From contig NZ_JOIY01000048.1 in assembly GCF_000720185.1 (NCBI RefSeq), positions 1-54,609 of the forward strand: DNA of 54,609 nucleotides. Direction: 5' to 3'. Position 1 is the stretch's first letter. Every line of letters begins with the position of its first letter. A program made the position numbers and the translations under genes. This DNA comes from Streptomyces sp. NRRL S-340 (GTDB lineage Bacteria > Actinomycetota > Actinomycetes > Streptomycetales > Streptomycetaceae). Shown one piece after another: positions 17,047 to 25,154 of this stretch. The notes beneath the pieces are model-generated. The model did no database searches, had not been told where the DNA came from, and saw only the letters and a list, made by a program, of their open reading frames with translations.

Positions 17047-17442
17047 TCAGGCCCGGCGGGCGTCGTAGGTCTCGCGGGCGGTGAGGACCTCGTCCATCCG
17101 GCCCTCCACGCAGTGGATGAGGGCCAGCAGCCGCTCGGCGACCTCGCGGCCGAGGGAGGTCAGCTCGTAGTCCACGCGGGGCGGGTTTGTCGGCTGGGCC
17201 TCGCGGTGCACCAGACCGTCCCGTTCCAGCGCGTGCAGGGTCTGCGAGAGCATCTTCTCGCTCACCCCGTCGACGCGGCGGCGCAGTTCGTTGAAGCGCA
17301 GGGACCCCTGGTACAGGGCACCGAGGGTGAGTGCGCCCCAGCGTCCCGTGACGTGCTCCAGCGTGCCGCGCGAGGGGCAGGCCTTGGCGAACACGTTGTA
17401 CGGGAGGTCCTGCTCCGCGGCGGGCTCCGGCATGATGCTCAT
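17047..17442 (-). CDS. HxlR-family winged-helix regulator
   Basis: A 131-residue DNA-binding protein of the HxlR type: CPSRGTLEHVTGRWGALTLGAL, then LRFNELRRRVDGVSEKMLSQTLHALERDGLVHRE (recognition helix and wing) and the typical YELTSLGREV. Family members usually control a neighbouring oxidoreductase in response to electrophiles, often through an N-terminal cysteine; C24 lies where such cysteines sit. No enzyme gene is adjacent: mutM is convergent and acyP is divergent 272 bases away. ATG 17442 is taken because a TACGCT lies six bases before it, fitting a leaderless message; GTG 17463 is the alternative. Confidence 0.88.
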   Translation of the reverse strand: MSIMPEPAAEQDLPYNVFAKACPSRGTLEHVTGRWGALTLGALYQGSLRFNELRRRVDGVSEKMLSQTLHALERDGLVHREAQPTNPPRVDYELTSLGREVAERLLALIHCVEGRMDEVLTARETYDARRA

Positions 17443-17448
17443 GGCTTG

Positions 17449-17454
17449 AGCGTA
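17449..17454 (-). promoter_or_regulatory. Putative -10 for leaderless HxlR gene
   Basis: On the minus strand TACGCT is followed by CAAGCC and then the ATG at 17442, so the transcript would start at or next to the start codon. There is no ribosome binding site in this gap. Confidence 0.4.
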
Positions 17455-17487
17455 CGCGAACACAGCGCGAACCGGCAGATTGCGCTA

Positions 17488-17500
17488 ACTGTCGGCCAGT
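17488..17500. promoter_or_regulatory. Small dyad upstream of the HxlR gene
   Basis: ACTG (17488-17491), five bases, CAGT (17497-17500), with weak outward extension (GCG on both sides). It lies about 35-50 bases upstream of the proposed HxlR transcription start, where an autoregulatory operator could sit. The match is short. Confidence 0.2.
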
Positions 17501-17702
17501 GCTCGCTGGGCGGGTGAGCGGCGTCGACCGGTGGCCGAAGACCTGTGTCCACCGCGGGCCGCCCCCGACGTGGGCGCCGGGCCGGCCGGCCCGGTCAACC
17601 GGCATCACTCGATCGAGTGGTTTTCCTATGGGATGTCCCGGATCGGTGCCCCGCCACCTCATGGGGTCAGGGGCGGATGTGCCCCGCACGGTACCGCCCG
17701 GT

Positions 17703-17708
17703 TAGGTT
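17703..17708 (+). promoter_or_regulatory. Putative -10 for leaderless acyP
   Basis: TAGGTT ends six bases before the acyP ATG (17715), with TGCAGGC between, placing the expected start site at the start codon. No good -35 is visible. Confidence 0.4.
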
Positions 17709-17714
17709 GCAGGC

Positions 17715-17996
17715 ATGAGCGAGGATGTTCGACTGGTCGCCTGGGTGCGCGGACACGTCCAGGGCGTGGGTTTCCGCTGGTTCACGCGGGCCACGGCGCT
17801 GGAGATCGGCGGCCTGAGCGGCTTCGCTCTCAATCTGGCCGACGGCCGCGTGCAGGTCGTCGCCGAGGGGTCCCGCGCGGCATGCCAGCGCCTTCTCGCC
17901 TGGCTGGAGGGCAGCGACACGCCCGGCCGGGTCGAGGGCGTCACCGAGATCTGGGACACACCACGCGGCGGCTACGACGGCTTCGCCATCCGCTGA
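17715..17996 (+). CDS. acyP: Acylphosphatase
   Basis: Small cytosolic hydrolase of acyl phosphates. The 93-residue protein shows the family signature VQGVGFRWF with catalytic Arg21 and the second motif [11 protein letters not shown] with Asn40, plus the C-terminal YDGFAIR strand. Full length for the family. It stands alone, upstream of the small coiled-coil gene and smc. Confidence 0.96.
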   Translation: MSEDVRLVAWVRGHVQGVGFRWFTRATALEIGGLSGFALNLADGRVQVVAEGSRAACQRLLAWLEGSDTPGRVEGVTEIWDTPRGGYDGFAIR

Positions 17997-18375
17997 GCCC
18001 ACCTCGCCGCCGTCCCGGCACGCGGCGGACCGCACCTGCCACCGGCATGGGCCCGGAGGCAAAACGGCAGGTGATTGCGGAGAGGCACTTGCCGCGGCAC
18101 GCTTCGCACGGCAGGATGATCGCCACGCCCCCCGGGGCCCGCAGGAGCCGCAGCGCCACCGATTTCCGGTCGCGCGCCCCCGGGACGCCCATCGGTACGG
18201 GGCGTGATCGTGTTGACCGTCAAACTTTTTGGTGAGACGCTGAAAGCCCGCGCACCTCAGCTGTTTGGCATGGAAGAACGGCACGAAAAACTGAACAGTG
18301 CCAAGCACCACGGGTGCGAATCCCTCACGACCCAAACCGCTTCGGTCGGTCACTCATTGTGGAGGACCATCCATC
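17997..18375 (+). other. 379-bp gap: structured leader of the small coiled-coil gene
   Basis: No supported gene. Two short open frames are present (18047-18235 plus, with weaker codon bias; 17941-18192 minus, antisense to acyP), but neither has a ribosome binding site and good codon bias together. The right half is relatively A/T-rich for this genome. It contains TTGACC (18213-18218) as a possible -35, an inverted pair TTGGCA...TGCCAA (about 18265-18306), GCACCACGGGTGC, and GGAGGA just before the next ATG. Confidence 0.5.
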
Positions 18376-18579
18376 ATGGCAAAGGCGCTTCTCGGTTACG
18401 TCGGCGGCTCCGACCCTCGACTCCTCGCCGAGATGCGACGGCTCCAGCAGCGTGTCCAGGACCTGGAATCCGAGCTGGTACGAATCCAGGCCGAGAACGA
18501 CGCGCTGGCGGCTGCCGCTTCTCACGACAGGATCATGGAGCGCGTGGACGCACACCAGGCGGAGCCTGCGCTCACCTGA
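18376..18579 (+). CDS. Small conserved coiled-coil protein upstream of smc
   Basis: A 67-residue protein that I recognise only as a conserved Streptomyces hypothetical. It starts MAKALLGYVGGSDPR; residues 18-45 (LLAEMRRLQQRVQDLESEL onward) form a clear heptad coiled coil, followed by a short disordered tail ending PALT. The start has GGAGGA 9 bases upstream, and the gene ends in a textbook terminator, so it is expressed as a monocistronic message. Position next to smc is suggestive of a chromosome-related role but proves nothing. Confidence 0.85.
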   Translation: MAKALLGYVGGSDPRLLAEMRRLQQRVQDLESELVRIQAENDALAAAASHDRIMERVDAHQAEPALT

Positions 18580-18646
18580 TCACTGCATCGGCACAGCGAC
18601 ACAGTGGTTGGGCTGCCCGTATCAACCGCTCAGTCGTCAGAGTCGC

Positions 18647-18677
18647 AAGGGACGCTTCGGCGTCCCTTCTTTCTTGC
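18647..18677 (+). terminator. Canonical terminator of the small coiled-coil gene
   Basis: AAGGGACGC (18647-18655), tetraloop TTCG, GCGTCCCTT (18660-18668), then CTTTCTTGC. Nine perfect base pairs with an extra-stable UUCG loop and a T-rich tail. Confidence 0.9.
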
Positions 18678-18855
18678 CCCCGCTCTTCCCCCCTGGGACC
18701 CCTCGGCCCTGTCCGGCCCGCCCGGTCCCGGCCCGCGCCCGGCCTTCCTTGCCCCCTGCATCCTTTCAGTCTCTTCAACGTCTGGTGTGCCCTGCGTGTA
18801 CACGGGTGAAACCGCGCGGTTGCGAGGGTTCATGAAGTGCGGTAGCGGCGGCGGG

Positions 18856-18861
18856 TAAAGT
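18856..18861 (+). promoter_or_regulatory. Putative -10 for leaderless smc
   Basis: TAAAGT ends eight bases before the smc GTG (18870), with CCGACGGC between and no ribosome binding site. The same hexamer with seven-base spacing precedes the TetR gene at 53861. Confidence 0.45.
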
Positions 18862-18869
18862 CCGACGGC

Positions 18870-21800
18870 GTGCACCTCAAAGCCCTGACCCTGAGAGGGT
18901 TCAAGTCGTTCGCCTCGGCGACCACGCTCCGGTTCGAACCGGGGATCACGTGCGTCGTCGGCCCGAACGGCTCGGGCAAGTCCAACGTCGTGGACGCGCT
19001 CAGCTGGGTCATGGGCGAGCAGGGCGCCAAGTCGCTGCGCGGCGGCAAGATGGAGGACGTCATCTTCGCCGGCACCACCGGCCGCCCGCCGCTGGGCCGC
19101 GCCGAGGTGTCGCTGACCATCGACAACACCGACGGGGCGCTGCCCATCGAGTACGCCGAGGTCACCATCACGCGGATCATGTTCCGCAACGGCGGCAGCG
19201 AGTACCAGATCAACGGCGACACCTGCCGCCTCCTGGACATCCAGGAACTGCTCTCCGACTCCGGCATCGGCCGCGAGATGCACGTCATCGTCGGCCAGGG
19301 GCAGCTCGACTCCGTGCTGCACGCCGACCCGATGGGCCGCCGCGCCTTCATCGAGGAGGCCGCCGGCGTCCTCAAGCACCGCAAGCGCAAGGAGAAGGCG
19401 CTCAGGAAACTGGACGCGATGCAGGCGAACCTCGCCCGCGTCCAGGACCTCACCGACGAACTGCGCCGCCAGCTCAAGCCGCTGGGCCGCCAGGCGGCCG
19501 TCGCCCGCCGGGCCGCCGTCATCCAGGCCGACCTGCGCGACGCCCGCCTGCGCCTGCTCGCCGACGACCTCGTACGCCTCCAAGAGGCCCTGCGCGCCGA
19601 AGTCGCCGACGAGGCCGCGCTGAAGGAACGCAAGGAGAACGCCGAGCGCGAACTGCGCAAGGCGCTCCAGCGGGAGGCGCTCCTGGAGGACGAGGTGCGC
19701 CGGCTCGCCCCGCGCCTGACCCGCGCCCAGCAGACCTGGTACGAGCTGTCCCAGCTCGCCGAACGCGTCCGCGGCACCGTCTCGCTCGCCGACGCCCGGG
19801 TGAAGAGCGCGACCTCGGCCCCCGTCGAGGAACGGCGCGGACGCGACCCCGAGGACCTGGAGCGCGAGGCCGCCCGCGTCCGCGAACAGGAGGCCGAGCT
19901 GGAGGCCGCCCTGGAGGCGGCGCAGCGGGCGCTCGAGGACACCGTCACCCACCGCGCCGAACTGGAACGCGAACTCGCCGCCGAGGAACGCCGCCTGAAG
20001 GACGCCGCCCGCGCCATCGCCGACCGCCGTGAGGGCCTGGCCCGGCTCAGCGGCCAGGTGAACGCGGCCCGTTCCCGCGCCGCCTCCGCCCAGGCCGAGA
20101 TCGACCGCCTGGCCGCCGCCCGCGACGAGGCCCAGGAACGCGCCGTACGCGCCCAGGAGGAGTACGAGGCGCTCAAGGCCGAGGTCGACGGCCTCGACGC
20201 CGAGGACCACGACCTCGCGGAACGGCACGACGCGGCGAAGGCCGCCCTGGCCGAGGCGGACGCCGCCCTCACCGCCGCCCGCGAGGCCGCCACCGCCACC
20301 GAACGCCGGCGCGCGGCGACCCAGGCGCGCCACGACGCCCTGGCCCTCGGGCTGCGCCGCAAGGACGGTACGGGCGCCCTGCTCGACGCCACGGACCGGC
20401 TCACCGGCCTGCTGGGCCCGGCGGCGGAGGTCCTGACGATCACCCCGGGCTACGAGACCCCCCTGGCGGCGGCACTCGGCGCCGCAGCCGACGCACTGGC
20501 GGTCTCCACCCCCGCCGCGGCGGCCGACGCCATCCGCCTGCTGCGCAAACAGGACGCGGGCCGCGCGGCCCTGCTGCTCGCCGGAGCCCCGGAGCCCCCG
20601 TGCCGGCCCGCTGCCGGCCCCGGCGACGGCCTGAACGCGCCCGGCTCGCACGGCGCAGGGGCCGCCACTGACGCGACCGGCCCGGCGGCGGTCTCCGGTG
20701 TTCCCGCCGCGACCGGCCCGGCGGCGGCCTCCGGCGCTCCCACCCTGACCGGTCCGGGCGACGACGCTCCCCGCGGCCCCGTCGCGACCGGCCCTCGGGC
20801 CGGCGGGGACGGGCCGGGGGCAGGGCACCGGTTCGCCGCCGATCTCGTGCGCGGGCCCGCCGACCTCATGCCCGCCGTACGCCGGCTGCTGCACGGCATC
20901 GTCGTGGTCGGCACCCTGGAGGACGCCGAGGACCTGGTCTACGCGCACCCCGCGCTCACCGCGGTCACCGCCGAGGGCGACCTGCTCGGGGCGCACTTCG
21001 CGCAGGGCGGTTCGGCCGGGGCGCCCAGCCTCCTCGAAGTGCAGGCGTCCGTCGACGAGGCAGCGGCCGAGCTGGCGGACCTCGCCCTGCGCTGCACCGA
21101 GTCGGCCGAAGCCCAGCAGCGGGCCGCCGAGCGGCGCGGGGAGTGCGCCGCGCTCGTCGAGGAACTGGGCGAGCACCGGCGCGCGGCCGACCGGGAGAAG
21201 TCGGCGGTGGCACAGCAGCTCGGGCGGCTCGCCGGTCAGGCGCGCGGTGCCGCCGGGGAGGCCGAGCGGTCCACGGCCGCCGCTGCCCGCGCCCAGGAGG
21301 CCCTGGACCGGGCCCAGCAGGAGGTGGAGGAACTCGCCGAACGGCTCGCCGTCGCCGAGGAGACCCCCGTCGAGGAGGAGCCCGACACCTACGTACGGGA
21401 CCGTCTGGCCGCCGACGGCGCCAACGCCCGGCAGACCGAGATGGAGGCCCGTCTCCAGGTCCGTACGCACGAGGAACGGGTCAGGGGCCTGGCCGGCCGG
21501 GCCGACTCCCTGGACCGGGCCGCCCGCGCCGAACGCGAGGCACGCGCGCGTGCCGAACAGCGGCACGCCCGGCTGCGCCACGAGGCGTCCGTCGCCGAGG
21601 CCGTCGGCGCCGGGGCGCGGCAACTGCTGGCGCACGTCGAGGTCTCCCTGGCCCGCGCGGAGCAGGAGCGGGCCGCCGCCGAGACCGCCAAGGCGCACCG
21701 GGAACGGGAGCTGACCGCGGCCCGCGCCGAGGGGCGCGACCTGAAGGCGGAACTCGACAAGCTGACCGACTCCGTCCACCGGGGCGAGGTGCTCGGCGCG

Positions 21801-22625
21801 GAGAAGCGGCTGCGCATCGAGCAACTGGAGGCCCGGGCGCTGGAGGAGCTGGGCGTCGAACCGGCGGGCCTGGTGGCGGAGTACGGGCCGCACCAGCCCG
21901 TACCGCCCTCGCTGCCGGCCGAGGGGGAGGAGCTGCCGGAGGACCCGGAGCACCCCCGCAACCGGCCCCGCCCCTTCGTCCGCGCCGAGCAGGAGAAGCG
22001 GCTGAAGGCCGCCGAGCGCGCCTACCAGCAGCTCGGCAAGGTCAACCCGCTGGCCCTGGAGGAGTTCGCGGCCCTGGAGGAGCGGCACAAGTTCCTCAGC
22101 GAGCAGCTGGAGGACCTGAAGAAGACCCGCGCCGACCTGCTGCAGGTGGTCAAGGAGGTCGACGAGCGCGTCGAGCAGGTCTTCACCGAGGCCTACCGGG
22201 ACACCGCACGCGAGTTCGAAGGCGTCTTCGGCCGGCTCTTCCCGGGCGGCGAGGGCCGTCTCGTGCTGACCGACCCGGACAACATGCTGACCACGGGCGT
22301 CGACGTCGAGGCGCGCCCGCCGGGCAAGAAGGTCAAGCGGCTCTCCCTGCTCTCCGGCGGAGAGCGCTCGCTGACCGCCGTCGCGCTGCTCGTGTCGATC
22401 TTCAAGGCCCGTCCGAGCCCGTTCTACGTCATGGACGAGGTCGAGGCGGCCCTCGACGACACCAACCTCCAGCGGCTCATCCGCATCATGCAGGAGCTGC
22501 AGGAGGCCTCGCAGCTCATCGTGATCACGCACCAGAAGCGCACCATGGAGGTGGCCGACGCCCTGTACGGCGTCTCCATGCAGGGCGACGGTGTGTCGAA
22601 GGTCATCAGCCAGCGGCTCCGCTGA
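18870..22625 (+). CDS. smc: Chromosome segregation protein SMC
   Basis: Structural ATPase of the condensin complex (with ScpA and ScpB, not in this window) that organises and segregates chromosomes, including during sporulation septation. The 1251-residue protein has Walker A GPNGSGKSN (31-39), two long coiled-coil arms (about 170-500 and 680-1040), a central hinge, the C-terminal signature LSGGERSLTAVALL (about 1160) and Walker B FYVMDEVEAALDD. The hinge is interrupted by about 80 Pro/Ala/Gly residues (573-652) encoded by partly tandem 36-bp repeats. Start: GTG giving MHLKALTLRGFKSF, the canonical N terminus. Confidence 0.97.
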   Translation: MHLKALTLRGFKSFASATTLRFEPGITCVVGPNGSGKSNVVDALSWVMGEQGAKSLRGGKMEDVIFAGTTGRPPLGRAEVSLTIDNTDGALPIEYAEVTITRIMFRNGGSEYQINGDTCRLLDIQELLSDSGIGREMHVIVGQGQLDSVLHADPMGRRAFIEEAAGVLKHRKRKEKALRKLDAMQANLARVQDLTDELRRQLKPLGRQAAVARRAAVIQADLRDARLRLLADDLVRLQEALRAEVADEAALKERKENAERELRKALQREALLEDEVRRLAPRLTRAQQTWYELSQLAERVRGTVSLADARVKSATSAPVEERRGRDPEDLEREAARVREQEAELEAALEAAQRALEDTVTHRAELERELAAEERRLKDAARAIADRREGLARLSGQVNAARSRAASAQAEIDRLAAARDEAQERAVRAQEEYEALKAEVDGLDAEDHDLAERHDAAKAALAEADAALTAAREAATATERRRAATQARHDALALGLRRKDGTGALLDATDRLTGLLGPAAEVLTITPGYETPLAAALGAAADALAVSTPAAAADAIRLLRKQDAGRAALLLAGAPEPPCRPAAGPGDGLNAPGSHGAGAATDATGPAAVSGVPAATGPAAASGAPTLTGPGDDAPRGPVATGPRAGGDGPGAGHRFAADLVRGPADLMPAVRRLLHGIVVVGTLEDAEDLVYAHPALTAVTAEGDLLGAHFAQGGSAGAPSLLEVQASVDEAAAELADLALRCTESAEAQQRAAERRGECAALVEELGEHRRAADREKSAVAQQLGRLAGQARGAAGEAERSTAAAARAQEALDRAQQEVEELAERLAVAEETPVEEEPDTYVRDRLAADGANARQTEMEARLQVRTHEERVRGLAGRADSLDRAARAEREARARAEQRHARLRHEASVAEAVGAGARQLLAHVEVSLARAEQERAAAETAKAHRERELTAARAEGRDLKAELDKLTDSVHRGEVLGAEKRLRIEQLEARALEELGVEPAGLVAEYGPHQPVPPSLPAEGEELPEDPEHPRNRPRPFVRAEQEKRLKAAERAYQQLGKVNPLALEEFAALEERHKFLSEQLEDLKKTRADLLQVVKEVDERVEQVFTEAYRDTAREFEGVFGRLFPGGEGRLVLTDPDNMLTTGVDVEARPPGKKVKRLSLLSGGERSLTAVALLVSIFKARPSPFYVMDEVEAALDDTNLQRLIRIMQELQEASQLIVITHQKRTMEVADALYGVSMQGDGVSKVISQRLR
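20586..20825 (+). repeat. Low-complexity insertion with 36-bp tandem repeat in the smc hinge
   Basis: About 240 bases encode a Pro/Ala/Gly/Thr linker inside the hinge. Within it, units beginning GCGACCGGCCCGGCGGCG start at 20673 and 20709 (36-base period), with a degenerate third unit at 20745 (CTGACCGGTCCG). At protein level the units read ATGPAAVSGVPA, ATGPAAASGAPT, LTGPGDD. Confidence 0.85.
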
Positions 22626-22972
22626 ACAGGCACGTCCGCGGCGACCGGGTCCGGGGCGACCGCGTTCACGCGGGCGCCGGCGTGCACGCGCACGCCGACC
22701 GGGCCCCGGCCCGCGTTCCGGCGCCCGCGCGCGCCTCGTGCTCCTTCGCGTGTCCGCGCGGCTTCGGGGTAGTCGGAGCATGTCCCGCTACTTGATTTCA
22801 ATACTTGAATGCAAGCTCGCCACGCGGGTGGGGCAAACTCACAGCAGAAGAAGTATTGACTTCGAAACTTGAAGGCATAGTCTCTGCAACGTTGCTTTCA
22901 CCTTCAGGGTCTCAAGACCCGGGAGGGCTGACCCCACCCCGGCAGCGCTGCCGGAGTGCCCGAGGAGTACAC
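22626..22972 (+). other. 347-bp smc-glcP gap with hairpin and glcP control region
   Basis: No gene. The left part is GC-rich with a perfect 8-bp hairpin (22678-22685 with 22690-22697, loop ACGC) that may end the smc transcript. From 22785 the composition turns A/T-rich and holds the glcP promoter and TTGA/CTTGA repeat cluster described separately. Confidence 0.6.
22790..22883 (+). promoter_or_regulatory. glcP: glcP promoter with CTTGA-repeat operator cluster
   Basis: TTGACT (22856-22861) and TAGTCT (22878-22883), 16 bases apart, make a plausible promoter. ACTTGA occurs three times: 22790-22795, 22803-22808 and 22867-22872, the last between -35 and -10. Two copies lie in small dyads, TTGA-tt-TCAA (22792-22801) and CTTG-aatg-CAAG (22804-22815), and TTCGAA (22861-22866) touches the -35. 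This looks like a repressor-controlled sugar-uptake promoter; the regulator is unknown. Confidence 0.5.
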
Positions 22973-24391
22973 GTGACCAGCACAGCGCAGGCGCCGAAGC
23001 CAGGAGCCGGTACGGCTCACCCCGATCATCTCGGGCATGTCATCTTCATCGCGGCGGCGGCCGCCATGGGCGGGTTCCTCTTCGGCTACGACAGCTCCGT
23101 GATCAACGGCGCCGTCGAGGCCATCCGGGACCGCTACGACATCGGTCCCGCCGCGCTGGCCCAGGTCATCGCCATCGCGCTGATCGGCTGTGCCGTCGGC
23201 GCCGCCACCGCGGGCCGCATCGCCGACCGGATCGGCCGCATCCGCTGCATGCAGATCGCCGCCGTCCTGTTCACCATCAGCGCCGTCGGCTCGGCCCTGC
23301 CGTTCGCCCTGTGGGACCTGGCGCTGTGGCGCATCATCGGCGGCTTCGCCATCGGCATGGCCTCCGTGATCGGCCCCGCCTACATCGCCGAGGTCGCCCC
23401 GCCCGCCTACCGGGGCCGGCTCGGCTCCTTCCAGCAGGCCGCGATCGTCGTCGGCATCGCCATCTCGCAGCTGGTCAACTGGGGTCTGCTCAACGCCGCC
23501 GGCGGCGACCAGCGCGGCAAGCTGATGGGCCTTGAGGCCTGGCAGGTCATGCTCGGCGTGATGGTCGTCCCGGCCGTCCTGTACGGCCTGCTCTCCTTCG
23601 CCATCCCCGAGTCCCCGCGCTTCCTGCTCTCCGTCGGCCGCCGTGAGAAGGCCCGCGCGATCCTCGCCGAGGTCGAGGGCGAGAAGACCGACCTCGACGC
23701 CCGCGTGGCCGAGATCGAGAACGCCATGCGGCGCGAGCACAAGTCCACCTTCAAGGACCTGCTCGGCGGCGGCTTCTTCTTCAAGCCGATCGTCTGGATC
23801 GGTATCGGCCTGTCGGTCTTCCAGCAGTTCGTCGGCATCAACGTCGCGTTCTACTACTCCTCGACGCTGTGGCAGTCGGTCGGTGTCGACCCGACGCAGT
23901 CGTTCTTCTACTCCTTCACGACGTCGATCATCAACATCATCGGCACCGTGATCGCGATGATCTTCGTGGACCGCATCGGCCGCAAGCCGCTCGCCCTCAT
24001 CGGCTCGGTCGGCATGGTCGTCGGTCTCGCCCTGGAGGCGTGGGCGTTCTCGTACCACCTGGTCGACGGCAAGCTGCCCGCCACCCAGGGCTGGGTCGCC
24101 CTGGTCGCCGCCCACGTGTTCGTCCTCTTCTTCGCCCTGTCCTGGGGTGTGGTCGTGTGGGTCTTCCTCGGCGAGATGTTCCCGAACCGGATCCGTGCCG
24201 CCGCCCTGGGCGTGGCCGCCTCCGCGCAGTGGATCGCCAACTGGGCCATCACGGCGAGCTTCCCGTCGCTGGCCGACTGGAACCTGTCCGGCACCTACGT
24301 GATCTACACGGTCTTCGCCGCGCTCTCCATCCCGTTCGTCCTGAAGTTCGTCAAGGAGACGAAGGGCAAGGCACTGGAGGAGATGGGCTGA
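22973..24391 (+). CDS. glcP: MFS sugar porter, glucose permease GlcP
   Basis: Proton-coupled glucose uptake protein of the major facilitator superfamily; in S. coelicolor GlcP is the main glucose transporter and underlies glucose repression. The 472-residue protein has 12 predicted membrane helices, the first at about 25-45 (IFIAAAAAMGGFLFGYDSSV), the sugar-porter loop RIADRIGRIR, the PESPRFLLS motif after helix 6 and FVDRIGRKPLALIG after helix 8. GTG start with CGAGGAG seven bases upstream; length equals that of the S. coelicolor protein as I remember it. Own promoter with repeats, strong terminator behind. Confidence 0.93.
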   Translation: MTSTAQAPKPGAGTAHPDHLGHVIFIAAAAAMGGFLFGYDSSVINGAVEAIRDRYDIGPAALAQVIAIALIGCAVGAATAGRIADRIGRIRCMQIAAVLFTISAVGSALPFALWDLALWRIIGGFAIGMASVIGPAYIAEVAPPAYRGRLGSFQQAAIVVGIAISQLVNWGLLNAAGGDQRGKLMGLEAWQVMLGVMVVPAVLYGLLSFAIPESPRFLLSVGRREKARAILAEVEGEKTDLDARVAEIENAMRREHKSTFKDLLGGGFFFKPIVWIGIGLSVFQQFVGINVAFYYSSTLWQSVGVDPTQSFFYSFTTSIINIIGTVIAMIFVDRIGRKPLALIGSVGMVVGLALEAWAFSYHLVDGKLPATQGWVALVAAHVFVLFFALSWGVVVWVFLGEMFPNRIRAAALGVAASAQWIANWAITASFPSLADWNLSGTYVIYTVFAALSIPFVLKFVKETKGKALEEMG

Positions 24392-24459
24392 GCCTCGCAA
24401 GAGGTCCATGAACCCGAGGAGAAGGGCCAAAGTCCCCGCTGCCCCTCTCCTCGAACCGT

Positions 24460-24506
24460 CCGCCGCCCCCGCTCGGTCACCACCGAGCGGGGGCGGCGGT
24501 TCTTTC
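24460..24506 (+). terminator. Strong terminator of glcP
   Basis: An 18-bp perfect stem (24460-24477 with 24482-24499), loop CACC, followed by TTCTTTCC. One of the most stable intrinsic terminators in the window. Confidence 0.9.
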
Positions 24507-24526
24507 CGTACGTCACCGGACGAGGA

Positions 24527-24634
24527 CACCCGCCCCCGGCCGGTTCCCGGGCACCCGCCCCCGGCCGGTTCCCGGGCACCCGCCCCCGGCCGGTTCCCGG
24601 GCACGCGCCCCCGGCCGGTTCCCGGGCACGCGCC
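24527..24634. repeat. 25-bp tandem repeat, four full copies plus a partial
   Basis: Units start at 24527, 24552, 24577, 24602 and 24627 (partial). Each begins CACCCGCCCCCGGCC (CACGCG in the last two) and ends GGTTCCCGGG. The first three copies are identical. It lies in non-coding DNA just past the glcP terminator. Confidence 0.95.
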
Positions 24635-25080
24635 GCCTGGATGCCGTCCTGTCCCGCCCGTCCCGCCCGTCCCGTCGCGGGACGGGATGCCTGCCACGCC
24701 CCGGCCGTCCGAGGGCCTGCGACGGCGGCGGCGGTCGCGTCCGCGCGGGAGCGCGGCGACGCGCGCCCGGCCCGCGAACTCGGCCGTCGGCGGTCACCAT
24801 GTCCGGGCGGGAGCGCGGAGCCGCCCGGCCGCAGTCTGACTGCCCTGTGTGGCTCTGGTTCGCGGCGGGCGAGGCCTCCGTCCGGGAACTCGGCCGGCGC
24901 CCCGGTCTCCACCTGCACGTCCGTTCGGCGCCGCGCACCTGCGACAGGACACGCGCCAAAGGGACCGTACGGCGTGCGCCCCCCCCCGCACCGCCGGACG
25001 CCAGGACCGCGGACCGGCTGGATCGGTCCGGTCCTCCGAGTTGTGGTCCTGCGGTCACGCCGGCGTGGAAGGACAAGACG

Positions 25081-25112
25081 AAACCCCCTCCGCTGCCGGG
25101 CAGCGGAGGGGG
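25081..25112 (-). terminator. Terminator of the NCS1 permease gene
   Basis: On the minus strand CCCCCTCCGCTG pairs with CAGCGGAGGGGG around a short CCCGG loop (25112-25084), followed by TTTCGTC. It lies about 43 bases after the stop of the permease gene. Confidence 0.8.
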
Positions 25113-25154
25113 CAAGGGAGCGGTCGGTCCGGGCGGCGCCCGGCGCGGCTCGGG

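Larger units (their letters stand above)
24392..25154. other. 763-bp gap: terminators and tandem repeats, no gene
   Basis: Between glcP (plus) and the permease gene (minus) I see no credible gene: open frames here are Arg/Pro/Gly-rich translations of repeats. The gap holds the glcP terminator (24460-24506), a 25-bp tandem repeat (24527-24634), a perfect 9-bp hairpin CCCGTCCCG/CGGGACGGG (24666-24686), and the terminator of the convergent permease gene (25081-25112). Confidence 0.7.

Noticed and set aside
17941..18192. Minus-strand frame containing PCEACRGKCLSAITC
   Set aside because: The cysteine cluster is attractive, but the frame runs antisense into acyP, lacks a start signal and is not a family I recognise.
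18047..18235. 62-codon plus-strand open frame between acyP and the small coiled-coil gene
   Set aside because: No ribosome binding site, weaker G/C bias at third positions than neighbours (many T-ending codons at the end) and no recognisable domain.
24408..24839. Plus-strand Pro/Arg-rich frame over the 25-bp repeat
   Set aside because: It is a translation of the tandem repeat and hairpins, with no ribosome site or conserved residues.
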